Below are positions 1 through 8,652 of a stretch of DNA of 64,000 nt, in pieces. The notes beneath the pieces are model-generated. The model was not told the origin of the DNA. It saw nothing but the letters and a program-made list of their open reading frames with translations, and made no database searches. Source of the DNA: Streptomyces dioscori. Lineage in GTDB: Bacteria; Actinomycetota; Actinomycetes; Streptomycetales; Streptomycetaceae. A program made the translations under genes and the position numbers. The first letter of the stretch is position 1. Each line of letters starts with the position of its first letter. The stretch spans positions 124,001 to 188,000 of the forward strand of contig NZ_KZ679057.1 of assembly GCF_003024195.1 (NCBI RefSeq), written 5' to 3'.

Positions 1-947
1 TCAACGACCAGAACCGCGCCCTGCTGGACGCCCTGCGCAAGGACTTCGCGGAGCACGGCCTGGACCTGCCCGTGTACTGGGGCAACCGGAACTGGGGCCC
101 GTACCTGACCGACACCCTGCGGGAGATGACCGCCGACGGCCGCCGCCGCGTCCTGGTGCTGGCCACGAGCGCGTACGCCTCGTACTCGGGCTGCCGGCAG
201 TACCGCGAGGACCTGGCCGGGGCCCTGGCGACCCTGGAGGGCGAGGGGCTGCGGCCACCACGGATCGACAAGCTCCGCCACTACTTCAACCACCCCGGCT
301 TCGTGGAGCCGATGACCGAGGGCGTGCTGAAGTCCCTCGCCGAGCTTCCCGAGGACGTCCGCGCGAGCGCGCACATCGCCTTCACGACGCACTCGATCCC
401 GACATCCGCGGCGGACACCTCCGGACCGGTGGAGGGCCACGGCGACGGCGGGGCGTACGTACGGCAGCACCTGGACGTAGCCCGGCTCGTCGCCGACGCC
501 GTGCGCGAGCGGACCGGGACCGAGCACCCCTGGCGGCTCGTCTACCAGTCGCGCTCGGGAGCCCCGCACATCCCGTGGCTGGAGCCGGACATCTGCGACC
601 ACCTGGAGGAGCTGCACACGGCCGGCGTCCCCGCGGTCGTGATGGCGCCCATCGGGTTCGTCTCGGACCACATGGAGGTCCTGTACGACCTCGACACGGA
701 GGCCACGGCGAAGGCCGCGGAGCTGGGGCTGCCGGTGCGCCGCTCGGCCACCGTGGGCGCCGACCCGCGGTTCACCGCCGCGATCCGCGACCTCGTCGTG
801 GAGCGGGCCGCGACCGAGAACGGCAGAGACGTTTCGCCCTGCGCCCTCGGCGCTCTCGGCCCGAGCCACGACCTCTGCCCCGCGGGCTGCTGCCCGGCCC
901 GCGCCCCCAAGCCCGCCGCCGCGGGCGCCGACAGCCCGTACGTATGA
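1..947 (+). CDS. hemH: Ferrochelatase (coproporphyrin ferrochelatase type), 5' end outside window
   Basis: The reading frame is already open at the first bases of the window, so the start codon lies upstream; about 314 codons are present. The enzyme inserts ferrous iron into the porphyrin ring late in haem synthesis; actinobacteria use the coproporphyrin-dependent form. The segment around YWGNRNWGPYL and the later TTHSIP stretch with its histidine are family signatures. The C-terminal tail carries several cysteines (one after DVSP, then CPAGCC), which fits the [2Fe-2S]-binding tail of actinobacterial enzymes, although I infer the cluster from cysteine pattern only. The stop codon overlaps a possible ATG of the next gene, which suggests co-transcription. 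Confidence 0.93.
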   Translation, partial: NDQNRALLDALRKDFAEHGLDLPVYWGNRNWGPYLTDTLREMTADGRRRVLVLATSAYASYSGCRQYREDLAGALATLEGEGLRPPRIDKLRHYFNHPGFVEPMTEGVLKSLAELPEDVRASAHIAFTTHSIPTSAADTSGPVEGHGDGGAYVRQHLDVARLVADAVRERTGTEHPWRLVYQSRSGAPHIPWLEPDICDHLEELHTAGVPAVVMAPIGFVSDHMEVLYDLDTEATAKAAELGLPVRRSATVGADPRFTAAIRDLVVERAATENGRDVSPCALGALGPSHDLCPAGCCPARAPKPAAAGADSPYV

Positions 948-955
948 GGAGCCCC

Positions 956-1768
956 GTGACCGCCACAGCGAACGACGAGCTGAAGGCCGAGCTGCTGGAG
1001 ATCGCGCTCGACGCGGCCCACCGGGCGGGCGCCTTCCTGAGGGACGGCCGCCCCGACGACCTGGGTGTGGCGGCGACCAAGTCCAGCGCCGTCGACGTCG
1101 TCACCGAGATGGACATCGCCTCCGAGAAACTGATCACCGGTCTGCTGGCCGACGCCAGGCCGGACGACGGCGTACTGGGGGAGGAGGGCGCCGACATCAA
1201 GGGCAGCAGCGGCGTCCAGTGGGTGATCGACCCGATCGACGGTACGGTCAACTATCTGTACGGGCTACCCAGTTGGGCCGTGTCCATCGCGGCCCGCAAG
1301 GACGGCGAGACGCTCGTCGGGGTCGTGCACGCCCCGATGCGCGCGGAGACCTACCGGGCCGTCCTGGGCGGCGGCGCCTTCGTCGGCGACCGCCCCGCGC
1401 GCGTGCGGCCCGCCCCCGACCTCGGGCTGGCCCTCGTCGGCACCGGCTTCGGCTATCTCGCGGACCGCAGGACCCGGCAGGCCGAGGTGGTCGGGCAGCT
1501 GATCGCCCAGGTCCGCGACATCCGCCGCGGCGGATCGGCGGCCATCGACCTGTGCGACGTGGCGACGGGCCGTCTGGACGCGTACTACGAGAGGGGACTC
1601 AACCCCTGGGACTACGCCGCGGGCGACCTGATCGCCCGGGAGGCGGGCGCGCTGACCGGCGGACGCCCCGGAGAGCCCCTGTCGACCGACCTGACCGTCG
1701 CGGCCCCGCCCGGCCTCTTCGAGACCCTCCAGTCCCGGCTCGACGAACTCGGCGCCTGGCACGACTGA
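956..1768 (+). CDS. Inositol monophosphatase family protein (SuhB-like)
   Basis: This protein of about 270 residues is a magnesium-dependent phosphomonoesterase of the inositol monophosphatase fold. The metal-binding motif DPIDGT lies near residues 92-97 and the second motif, WDYAAGDLIAREAG, near residue 220. The GTG at 956 gives a normal N-terminus; an in-frame ATG at 944 overlaps the ferrochelatase stop and would add four residues, so the start is uncertain. In M. tuberculosis a suhB gene lies in the same conserved neighbourhood near dut. The substrate (inositol phosphate, fructose bisphosphate or a related sugar phosphate) cannot be told from sequence. Confidence 0.9.
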   Translation: MTATANDELKAELLEIALDAAHRAGAFLRDGRPDDLGVAATKSSAVDVVTEMDIASEKLITGLLADARPDDGVLGEEGADIKGSSGVQWVIDPIDGTVNYLYGLPSWAVSIAARKDGETLVGVVHAPMRAETYRAVLGGGAFVGDRPARVRPAPDLGLALVGTGFGYLADRRTRQAEVVGQLIAQVRDIRRGGSAAIDLCDVATGRLDAYYERGLNPWDYAAGDLIAREAGALTGGRPGEPLSTDLTVAAPPGLFETLQSRLDELGAWHD

Positions 1769-1833
1769 CACCGCGCGGCCGGTACCGCGTGACGTGACCT
1801 GTCACCGCGACCCGCACCGCGTGACGCACGACC

Positions 1834-1871
1834 GAGCGGGGCCCCGGGCTGGATCTGCCGGGGCCCCGCTC
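1834..1871. terminator. GC-rich hairpin between convergent genes
   Basis: A perfect 14-bp stem (arm GAGCGGGGCCCCGG) with a 10-base loop lies 66 bases past the phosphatase stop and 15 bases before the end of the converging small gene. There is no T-run, as is usual for Streptomyces terminators. Its position suggests it serves both strands. Confidence 0.75.
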
Positions 1872-1886
1872 CTGTCACGAAATGGG

Positions 1887-2060
1887 TCAGACGTGTGACA
1901 CGCCGACCTGCACACCGTGCTCCGCGGCAAGGCGGTGCAGGTCGTCGAGTTCCGCCTGCTCGACCTCCGCGAGGAAGTCGTCGCCGGTCTCGCGAGCCAT
2001 CGTCAGGTCGGACTCGGTCGCCCTTATGCGCTGCAGAAGTCCTGCGGTGAATGCGTCCAT
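1887..2060 (-). CDS. Small conserved hypothetical protein, 57 residues
   Basis: The minus-strand frame encodes 57 residues beginning MDAFTAGLLQRIRATESDL. The sequence is acidic and predicted helical, with heptad-like leucine spacing, no signal peptide and no membrane segment. The start is set at the ATG at 2060 because the upstream extension is arginine- and proline-rich and looks untranslated. I do not recognise a domain; small proteins of this kind recur beside cutRS in Streptomyces, as far as I recall. Function is unknown. Confidence 0.6.
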   Translation of the reverse strand: MDAFTAGLLQRIRATESDLTMARETGDDFLAEVEQAELDDLHRLAAEHGVQVGVSHV

Positions 2061-2486
2061 GCTGCGCCCCCTCGTCCTGGGTCGTGGGTCGGTGATGGCA
2101 CGGGGGTGTGCCGTTCGGAAGGGGCGATCACGTCTCCAGGGATGCCCGGCGCTGCCCAGCCGGGCGGCGTCAGTGCCGGACACCCACGCCCGCTCTGCGG
2201 AAGCGGACCATGACGTACCGCCGGGTGGTGCGGCACGAGCAGAGCGTGATCGCGGGGTGTAAAGCCGTCCTCCCCTCGCTCCCTTTCACGGAAACCTCAA
2301 CCTCCCGAGAAAATCTGGCATTCCCCGCTCCTGAACCCGTCTTACAGCCGACTTATGGCCGAAAAGGGCAGGATGGAGTCCCACCCTCCCTGCTCTCGGC
2401 TGCGTTCGAGCGGGAGGACCCCATCGGACCCCGCCCGTGTGCGCCGAGAAGTCGCCGCGCGGGCGGACACAGGAAGGACAAGCGAC

Positions 2487-3140
2487 GTGCGCGTACTCGT
2501 CGTCGAGGACGAGCAGCTGCTCGCCGATGCGGTGGCCACCGGACTGCGCCGGGAGGCCATGGCCGTCGACGTCGTGTACGACGGCGCGGCCGCCCTGGAG
2601 CGCATCGGCGTCAACGACTACGACGTGGTCGTCCTCGACCGTGACCTCCCGCTCGTGCACGGCGACGACGTCTGCCGGAAGATCGTCGAGCTGGGCATGC
2701 CGACCCGTGTGCTGATGCTCACCGCCTCCGGAGACGTCAGCGACCGGGTCGAGGGCCTGGAGATCGGCGCCGACGACTACCTCCCCAAGCCGTTCGCTTT
2801 CAGCGAGCTGACGGCACGCGTGCGTGCACTCGGCCGGCGTACGAGCCTGCCGCTGCCGCCCGTCCTGGAGCGCGCCGGGATCAAGCTCGACCCCAACCGC
2901 CGCGAGGTCTTCCGCGACGGCAAGGAGGTCCAGCTCGCGCCCAAGGAGTTCGCCGTGCTGGAGGTCCTGCTGCGCAGCGAGGGCGCGGTCGTCTCCGCCG
3001 AGCAGCTCCTGGAGAAGGCCTGGGACGAGAACACCGACCCGTTCACCAACGTCGTGCGGGTCACGGTGATGACCCTGCGCCGCAAGCTCGGAGAGCCGCC
3101 GGTCATCGTCACCGTGCCCGGCTCCGGATACCGGATCTGA
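2487..3140 (+). CDS. cutR: Response regulator CutR (OmpR/PhoB type)
   Basis: This 217-residue protein has a receiver domain (residues 1-118) followed by a winged-helix DNA-binding domain. The phospho-acceptor is Asp51 in VVLDRDLP, the acidic pocket is formed by VEDE, and the conserved lysine is Lys101 in YLPKPF. The start is the GTG at 2487, preceded by AGGAAGGA; longer ATG versions lack an RBS and family-like sequence. It sits 5 bases before the sensor kinase gene. CutR with CutS was first described in S. lividans as affecting actinorhodin output and has since been linked to secretion and envelope stress. Identification rests on strong family match and neighbours (hemH upstream, DUF4193 and dut downstream). 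Confidence 0.9.
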   Translation: MRVLVVEDEQLLADAVATGLRREAMAVDVVYDGAAALERIGVNDYDVVVLDRDLPLVHGDDVCRKIVELGMPTRVLMLTASGDVSDRVEGLEIGADDYLPKPFAFSELTARVRALGRRTSLPLPPVLERAGIKLDPNRREVFRDGKEVQLAPKEFAVLEVLLRSEGAVVSAEQLLEKAWDENTDPFTNVVRVTVMTLRRKLGEPPVIVTVPGSGYRI

Positions 3141-3145
3141 CCCCG

Positions 3146-4387
3146 ATGACCACCACCCCCGCGCCCCCCAAGGCGCCCCCGAAGCCCACCTGGGACCCGA
3201 GGAAACCGGAACCCCCCTTCCCCTGGCTGCGCCCGACCATCCGCATACGGCTCACGCTGCTGTACGGCGGGATGTTCCTGATCGCCGGGATCCTGCTGCT
3301 GTCGATCATCTATCTGCTCGCGGCCCAGGCCCTGCACGAGGGCAGCGGCGTCGACTTCCAGGTGACCGGCAGCAACCTCGAACTGACCAGCGCCACCTGT
3401 CCGCAGCTGAGCGGGGCGGGCAACAACCAAGAGCTGAACGCCATGCTCAAGGAGTGCACCGCCGTCCAGCGGCAGCACGCCCTGGACGGACTGCTCAGCC
3501 GCTCGCTGATGGCCCTTCTCGGTCTCGCCGTGATCGCCTTCGCCTTCGGTTACGCGATGGCAGGCCGCGTTCTCTCCCCGCTGGGCCGCATCACCCGCAC
3601 CGCGCGCGCGGTGGCGGGCTCGGACCTGTCCCGGCGGATCGAGCTGGACGGCCCGGACGACGAGCTCAAGGAGTTGGCGGACACCTTCGACGACATGCTG
3701 GAGCGGCTGCAGCGGGCCTTCACGGCTCAGCAGCGGTTCGTCGGGAACGCCTCGCACGAGCTGCGGACGCCCCTGGCGATCAACCGCACGCTCCTGGAGG
3801 TGCACCTGTCCGATCCGGGCGCCCCCATGGAGCTGCAGCAGCTGGGCAAGACCCTGCTCGCCACCAACGAGCGCAGCGAGCAGCTCGTAGAAGGCCTGCT
3901 GCTGCTCGCCCGCAGCGACAACCAGATCGTCGAGCGCAAGCCGGTCGACCTCGCCGAGGTCGCCTCGCAGGCCATAGACCAGGTGCGCGGCGAGGCGGAC
4001 GTGAAGGGCGTGGAGGTCCGCGGGGACCGGTCCGCCGCGGTCGTCCAGGGCAACGGCGTCCTCCTGGAGCGGATCGCCCTGAACCTCGTCCAGAACGCCG
4101 TGCGCTACAACGTGGCACAGGACGGCTGGGTCGAGGTCGTCACGCAGGTGCAGCACGGCCAGGCGGTCCTCACGGTGTCCAACACCGGACCCGTGGTCCC
4201 CGCGTACGAGGTCGACAATCTTTTCGAGCCGTTCCGGCGGCTGCGCACCGAGCGGACGGGAAGTGACAAGGGTGTGGGTCTGGGACTGTCGATCGCCAGG
4301 TCGGTGGCCCGCGCCCACGGCGGCCACATCGTCGCGGAACCGCGCGAGGGGGGTGGCCTGGTGATGCGAGTGGCCCTGCCTATCTGA
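3146..4387 (+). CDS. cutS: Sensor histidine kinase CutS
   Basis: This 413-residue membrane kinase has a proline-rich cytoplasmic N-tail (1-30), transmembrane helices near 36-60 and 118-140, a short extracytoplasmic loop, HAMP, a dimerisation domain with phospho-acceptor His204 (NASHELRTP), and an ATPase domain ending with the GLGLSIA box. The loop has just two cysteines, Cys85 and Cys104. Published work on CutS proposes that paired extracytoplasmic cysteines sense disulfide or folding state; here I see only that both residues are present. The gene follows cutR by 5 bases and no separate promoter is evident, so the two are probably one transcript. Confidence 0.92.
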   Translation: MTTTPAPPKAPPKPTWDPRKPEPPFPWLRPTIRIRLTLLYGGMFLIAGILLLSIIYLLAAQALHEGSGVDFQVTGSNLELTSATCPQLSGAGNNQELNAMLKECTAVQRQHALDGLLSRSLMALLGLAVIAFAFGYAMAGRVLSPLGRITRTARAVAGSDLSRRIELDGPDDELKELADTFDDMLERLQRAFTAQQRFVGNASHELRTPLAINRTLLEVHLSDPGAPMELQQLGKTLLATNERSEQLVEGLLLLARSDNQIVERKPVDLAEVASQAIDQVRGEADVKGVEVRGDRSAAVVQGNGVLLERIALNLVQNAVRYNVAQDGWVEVVTQVQHGQAVLTVSNTGPVVPAYEVDNLFEPFRRLRTERTGSDKGVGLGLSIARSVARAHGGHIVAEPREGGGLVMRVALPI

Positions 4388-4459
4388 GACCATGTCGCCG
4401 ACACGCGAGGATGTTCGCTTTGCGCGGAATTTCCCGGGCAGACGAAAGGCACGTTCGTG

Positions 4460-4473
4460 TGTGATCGATCACA
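4460..4473. promoter_or_regulatory. Perfect 14-bp palindrome downstream of cutS
   Basis: TGTGATCGATCACA is a perfect palindrome in the 392-base gap between cutS and the DUF4193 gene. It resembles a CRP half-site pair (TGTGA..TCACA), but the spacer is 4 rather than 6 bases, so a regulator assignment is open. A shorter dyad, ACTCCTCAGGAGT, lies near 4637. No gene is seen in this gap. Confidence 0.4.
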
Positions 4474-4779
4474 GGGCCTCTTTCCGGTCATCTACCCTCC
4501 GTGATCAATGGGACTGCCGGAAAGCCGGGATAATCCGGGTTTTCGGGGGTCGAGATCACGGGAAGTACACGGTGAGACGCCTTTGAAGTGCGGCATTCGG
4601 ACCGTGTACGGTCCGCTTCGCCATCCAAGCCGATCACTCCTCAGGAGTCCGGTTGGGTGTCGATTGAGTAACAGACCTTGATGTGAGGCAAAATCTCCGC
4701 CTCAGGTCGGGCACAAGTCCGGCCTCTCACGCGTTACCTGCGCTGAGACACCGCAGACACCCAGAGGGGGAGAGCGACA

Positions 4780-5076
4780 ATGGCAACGGATTACGACACC
4801 CCACGCAAGACCGACGACGACGTCGACTCGGACAGCCTTGAAGAACTGAAGGCTCGCCGGAACGACAAGTCGACTTCGGCGGTCGACGTGGACGAGTTCG
4901 AGGCGGCCGAAGGCCTGGAACTGCCCGGAGCGGACCTTTCGAACGAGGAACTGGCCGTCCGGGTCCTGCCGAAGCAGCAGGACGAGTTCACCTGCATGAG
5001 CTGCTTCCTGGTCCACCACCGCAGTCAGCTGGCCCGCGAGAAGAACGGTCAGCCGATCTGCCGCGACTGCGACTGA
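4780..5076 (+). CDS. DUF4193 family protein
   Basis: This 98-residue acidic protein matches the actinobacterial DUF4193 family (Rv2699c in M. tuberculosis). The N-terminal half is highly acidic. The C-terminus carries Cys72-x2-Cys75 and Cys94-x2-Cys97, which form a plausible zinc ribbon. The ATG follows GGGGGAG at a good distance. The gene is 13 bases upstream of the next one and probably shares its transcript. The function is unknown; conservation of the cysteine pairs suggests metal binding. Confidence 0.88.
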   Translation: MATDYDTPRKTDDDVDSDSLEELKARRNDKSTSAVDVDEFEAAEGLELPGADLSNEELAVRVLPKQQDEFTCMSCFLVHHRSQLAREKNGQPICRDCD

Positions 5077-5089
5077 GGCAGGGTCGGCC

Positions 5090-5986
5090 GTGACAGGCTC
5101 GACCCCGCCCTGGAAGCGCCGCTTTCGTGACAGGGGAGCGGCCGGTCCGTCTCAGGACGGCATGCACGACGACGAGCGGGGCCACCCGGCCTCGCTCGAA
5201 GCAGTGGACGCGACAGGCGCCTCCGGTGCCCTGGAGGTGCCGGTGACCAAGGCGCCTGTCGCCAGACGCCGGGCGGCCGCCGTCGGCCACGGGGTCGCGG
5301 AGGGCGTCCGTAAGGGCGGCAGCCGGGCCAGGGCCGCTCTGGCGTACGTCACCGACCGCATCATCGAGATCGCCCCGCGGATCCCCGTACGCGACCTCGC
5401 CGCACTCCGCAGGCAGTTTCCGGGCCTGGGGCCCGAACAGCTCGCGGACAAACTCGTCGCGGGCGCGTGCAACGCGACGTCCACCGTGGGCGCGAGCGTC
5501 GGCGCCGCCGCGATGATGCCCGTACCGCCGGCCATGCCCACGGAGCTGGCCGCCGAGGTCACCGGCGTCGCCGCGATCGAACTGAAGCTGATCGCCGAGC
5601 TGTACGAGGTCTACGGCCTGCGGCCGCCCGGCAATCTGAAAGAGCGCTCCACCACGTATCTGAACTCGTGGTCGGAGGAGCGCGGCATCGACGTGACCAA
5701 ACCGTCGACGCTCAACGCGGCCCTCGGGGGCCAGATGAAGCGCGAGCTGCGCCAGCAGATCATGAAGCGCACGGTCCGCAACCTGCCGAACCTGATGCCG
5801 TTCATGGTGGGCGCGGCCGTCGGGGCGCTCATGAACCGCCGTGACACGAGAAAGCTCGCGGACCGGGTCCGCAAGGACCTCCGCAAGGTGCAGGTGCCCT
5901 GGGACGCCCTCCCGGCGCTGCCGCCCCTGGAGGAGCCGGCCGAGCCGCTCGGCATGGGCGACCTCCGGAGGGAGCTGGGGAGCTGA
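5090..5986 (+). CDS. Conserved hypothetical protein, EcsC-like
   Basis: This 298-residue protein starts with GTG 13 bases after DUF4193. The first 60 residues are charged and poorly ordered. The core has alanine- and glycine-rich helices (for example GASVGAAAMMPVPPAMP and FMVGAAVGALMN) and a segment AELYEVYGLRPP that recalls the EcsC family. The helices are not long enough to be certain membrane spans. The position between DUF4193 and DUF3093/dut matches the S. coelicolor order. The role is unknown, and the EcsC link is by eye only. Confidence 0.8.
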   Translation: MTGSTPPWKRRFRDRGAAGPSQDGMHDDERGHPASLEAVDATGASGALEVPVTKAPVARRRAAAVGHGVAEGVRKGGSRARAALAYVTDRIIEIAPRIPVRDLAALRRQFPGLGPEQLADKLVAGACNATSTVGASVGAAAMMPVPPAMPTELAAEVTGVAAIELKLIAELYEVYGLRPPGNLKERSTTYLNSWSEERGIDVTKPSTLNAALGGQMKRELRQQIMKRTVRNLPNLMPFMVGAAVGALMNRRDTRKLADRVRKDLRKVQVPWDALPALPPLEEPAEPLGMGDLRRELGS

Positions 5987-6051
5987 CCCCGGTACGGACC
6001 ACCGGCCGCCGAATCCCGTACGGCGGGCAAAGTTCTGGCCCCTGAAAGGAA

Positions 6052-6083
6052 AAGTTTCCGTACGAGTACGCGTACGGAAACTT
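6052..6083. terminator. Perfect 13-bp hairpin between convergent genes
   Basis: The arms AAGTTTCCGTACG and CGTACGGAAACTT are exact reverse complements separated by 6 bases. The hairpin lies 65 bases past the EcsC-like gene and 114 bases before the end of the converging DUF3093 gene. It is less GC-rich than the other hairpins here. It is probably a bidirectional terminator, although an operator cannot be excluded. Confidence 0.6.
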
Positions 6084-6197
6084 GTTCGGTTTCGGGCTCG
6101 GACACAGATCCGGGTCGGGCCTCGGGCCGGACACCGTGGGAACCGCAGACCGGACACCGGGACCGCCCGGTGCGGTCCGGCCGCGGTCGCCGTCCGT

Positions 6198-6659
6198 CTA
6201 CGCGTTCGTGCGCGCGGCCTCCAGGGCCGCCGCCAGACGCTCGGGGTCACGGCTCGACAGATAGACGTACGGAGTCGGGTCGGCCGGGTCCGTGATGTCC
6301 ACGCGCAGGGCCGTCGGGATGTACGCCCGCAACAGCATGTGGGCGCGCGCGTCGGCCTTGAACGACCGCCAGGCGCGGGCCTCTTCGGGGTCGAGGACGT
6401 GTGCCTCACCCAGGGCGGAGACCGGGATCCTGGCGTCCCCGGCAATCAGGGCGCCGCCCACCACACGGATCCGTGCGGAGCCGTACGAACTGGCCACCAC
6501 CGCCGACACCGCCGTGCCGCCGACCAGGCCGCCCAGCAGGGGCAGCGTGCCGAAGGGGAGCAGGATCAGCGCCATCGAGACGCCCACCAGCAGGCAGACG
6601 AACCACCAGGATCGGGGCGCGGTCAGACGTTCTTCGTACGGCGAGGCGGAGGGCTGCAT
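6198..6659 (-). CDS. DUF3093 family membrane protein
   Basis: This 153-residue protein has two adjacent hydrophobic helices near residues 17-57, then a soluble domain with RIRVVGGALIAGDARIPVSALGEA, the typical pattern of DUF3093. It is transcribed divergently from the thioesterase-dut operon, with 58 bases between starts. The family is actinobacterial and found next to dut (Rv2698 in M. tuberculosis). The molecular function is unknown. Confidence 0.85.
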   Translation of the reverse strand: MQPSASPYEERLTAPRSWWFVCLLVGVSMALILLPFGTLPLLGGLVGGTAVSAVVASSYGSARIRVVGGALIAGDARIPVSALGEAHVLDPEEARAWRSFKADARAHMLLRAYIPTALRVDITDPADPTPYVYLSSRDPERLAAALEAARTNA

Positions 6660-6717
6660 ACCGCCAAGCCTGCCACGGTGCGTACGGGCCGCTGACGCGG
6701 AGGTAAGGTCTGCGCCT

Positions 6718-7302
6718 GTGAGTGGTACATCTTCGGCCCTGCGGCCCCCGGCCGACGCCGTGGCGCCGGTGCGCCATCCCGACGCGCCCGCCCCGGGCGA
6801 GCTCCTCGGCGCGCACTACGACCAGTGCTTCGGCTGCGGCGGCGGACAGCCGCACGGACTGCACCTTGAGGCCCGCGCGGGCGACGGGGTGCGGATCACC
6901 GCCGAATTCACCGTGCAGAGCGCACACCAGGGCGCTCCGGGCCTCGCGCACGGCGGAGTCCTCGCCAGTGCCCTCGACGAGACCCTCGGGTCGCTGAACT
7001 GGCTGCTGCGCACCATCGCCGTGACCGGCCGCCTGGAGACCGACTTCGTACGGCCCGTGCCCGTGGGCACCGTGCTGTACCTGGAGGCCGAGGTGACGGC
7101 GGTGGCCGGACGAAAGATCTACTCTTCCGCCACGGGACGGATCGGCGGCCCCGCGGGGCCCGTCGCCGTCCGCGCGGACGCTCTCTTCGTAGAGGTGAAG
7201 GTCGACCACTTCGTCGACAACGGCCGGCCGGAGGAGATCCGGGCGGCCATGGACGACCCCGACCAGGTCCGTCGTGCCCGTGCTTTCGAGGTGAACCCGT
7301 GA
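6718..7302 (+). CDS. PaaI-family thioesterase (hot-dog fold)
   Basis: This protein of 194 residues starts at the GTG at 6718 (AGGTAAGG lies upstream). The N-terminus has a FGCGGGQPHGL stretch, followed by the hot-dog core with the HGGVLASALDETLG helix, where the catalytic acidic residue of PaaI-type acyl-CoA thioesterases lies. The stop overlaps the start of dut by 4 bases, so translation is probably coupled. The acyl substrate is not predictable. Confidence 0.85.
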   Translation: MSGTSSALRPPADAVAPVRHPDAPAPGELLGAHYDQCFGCGGGQPHGLHLEARAGDGVRITAEFTVQSAHQGAPGLAHGGVLASALDETLGSLNWLLRTIAVTGRLETDFVRPVPVGTVLYLEAEVTAVAGRKIYSSATGRIGGPAGPVAVRADALFVEVKVDHFVDNGRPEEIRAAMDDPDQVRRARAFEVNP

Positions 7303-7820
7303 CCCCCGTCCAAGCCCCCGTGGGCGTGCTGATCAAGCGCGTCGACCCGGACGTACCGCTTCCGGAATACGCGCATCCCGGCGACGCCGGCGCGGATCTG
7401 CGGACCACCGAGAGCCATGTGCTGGAGCCCGGCGAACGCGCCGTGCTCCCCACCGGGGTGTGCATCGCGCTTCCCGAGGGGTACGCGGCCTTCGTGCACC
7501 CGCGTTCGGGGCTTGCCGCCCGCTGCGGTGTCGCTCTCGTGAATGCCCCGGGGACGGTTGATGCCGGGTACCGTGGGGAGATCAAGGTGATCGTGGTGAA
7601 TCTCGACCCGCGCGAGTCCGTGCGGTTCGAGCGCTTCGACCGGATTGCCCAACTGGTCGTCCAGCAGGTCGAGAAGGTGAGCTTCCAGGAAGTCGCGGAG
7701 CTTCCCGACTCGGCGCGGGCCGCAGGGGGCTTCGGGTCCACCGGCGGGCATTCCGCGGTGGGCGGCACAACGGGTGGGAATCGATACGCTTCGGTCGTAT
7801 CCGACCGGGAAGGACAGTGA
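7299..7820 (+). CDS. dut: Deoxyuridine 5'-triphosphate nucleotidohydrolase
   Basis: This 173-residue enzyme hydrolyses dUTP to dUMP and pyrophosphate, limiting uracil in DNA and supplying dTMP precursor. Trimeric dUTPase motifs are visible: HPGDAGADL, PRSGLAAR, GTVDAGYRGEI, ERFDRIAQLV and the C-terminal GGFGSTG. The GTG start overlaps the thioesterase stop. A tail of about 25 residues after the last motif is variable. The DUF3710 gene follows after one base. Confidence 0.97.
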   Translation: MTPVQAPVGVLIKRVDPDVPLPEYAHPGDAGADLRTTESHVLEPGERAVLPTGVCIALPEGYAAFVHPRSGLAARCGVALVNAPGTVDAGYRGEIKVIVVNLDPRESVRFERFDRIAQLVVQQVEKVSFQEVAELPDSARAAGGFGSTGGHSAVGGTTGGNRYASVVSDREGQ

Positions 7821-7821
7821 C

Positions 7822-8583
7822 GTGTTCGGACGTCGCAAGAAGGGCAGTGCCGCCGAGGACGCGGCGGGCGAGGCCGAGCAGGTCGTCGACGGAGTCGACA
7901 CTGAGGCGGACGGGGCGGAGCGCGAGCGCGTGAGGCTCGAACCGGAGCCGCGCCCCGACGGTCCCTGGGACGGCACCGAGGTGCGCGACCCGGCCGACGG
8001 CCGGGTCGACCTGGGAGGCCTTTTCGTGCCCGGGGTCGACGGCATGGAGCTCCGGGTGGAGGTCGCGGGCGACGCGATCGTCGCGGCCACCGTGGTGCTC
8101 AAGGACAGCGCCGTCCAGCTGCAGGCCTTCGCCGCTCCCAAGCGCGAGGGCATCTGGGGCGAGGTGCGCGAGGAGATCGCCACCGGCATCACCCAGCAGG
8201 GCGGTGTCATCGACGAGGTCGAGGGGCCGCTGGGCTGGGAGCTGCGCGCCCAGGTGCCGGTGCAGCTGCCGGACGGCACGGGCGGCTTCCAGGTCGTCCG
8301 GTTCATCGGCGTGGACGGCCCCCGCTGGTTCCTGCGCGGAGTGATCTCAGGGCAGGGCGCGGTGCAGCCGCAGGCCGCCGGTCTGCTGGAGCAGATCTTC
8401 CGGGACACCGTGGTGGTCCGCGGAGAGGGCCCGATGGCCCCGCGCGACCCGATCGTGCTGAAGCTGCCGGACGACGCGCAGATGGTCGCTGAGGGTGTTC
8501 AGCAGGAGGAGCAGGCCGGGTCCCGCTTCTCCGGCGGCATGGGGCAGTTGCAGCGCGGACCGGAGATCACCGAGGTCCGCTAG
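7822..8583 (+). CDS. DUF3710 family protein
   Basis: This 253-residue protein starts at GTG 7822, one base after the dut stop, preceded by GGAAGGA. The first 60 residues are rich in acidic residues and alanine. The rest contains the DUF3710 core (IWGEVREEIATGI, RWFLRGVISGQGA, DTVVVRGEGPMAPRDPIVLKLP). The family is actinobacterial and linked to dut (Rv2696c). Function is unknown; the order suggests one transcript with the thioesterase and dut genes. Confidence 0.88.
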   Translation: MFGRRKKGSAAEDAAGEAEQVVDGVDTEADGAERERVRLEPEPRPDGPWDGTEVRDPADGRVDLGGLFVPGVDGMELRVEVAGDAIVAATVVLKDSAVQLQAFAAPKREGIWGEVREEIATGITQQGGVIDEVEGPLGWELRAQVPVQLPDGTGGFQVVRFIGVDGPRWFLRGVISGQGAVQPQAAGLLEQIFRDTVVVRGEGPMAPRDPIVLKLPDDAQMVAEGVQQEEQAGSRFSGGMGQLQRGPEITEVR

Positions 8584-8614
8584 GCGCCTCGAAAGCCGCG
8601 TACTCGTACGTGTG

Positions 8615-8652
8615 CGACGGGCCGCATTCCCTTCGGGGAGTGCGGCCCGTCG
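8615..8652. terminator. Strong hairpin with TTCG tetraloop after DUF3710
   Basis: A 17-bp stem with one G-T wobble closes on a TTCG loop, 31 bases after the DUF3710 stop. The very stable tetraloop and the position mark it as terminator of the thioesterase-dut-DUF3710 operon. From here to 9025 (about 370 bases) I see no gene. Confidence 0.85.

Noticed and set aside
2777..4393. Long minus-strand open frame opposite cutRS
   Set aside because: It has no RBS or family features and mirrors the codon bias of the two real genes; similar shadows occur opposite kdpD and the RHS gene.
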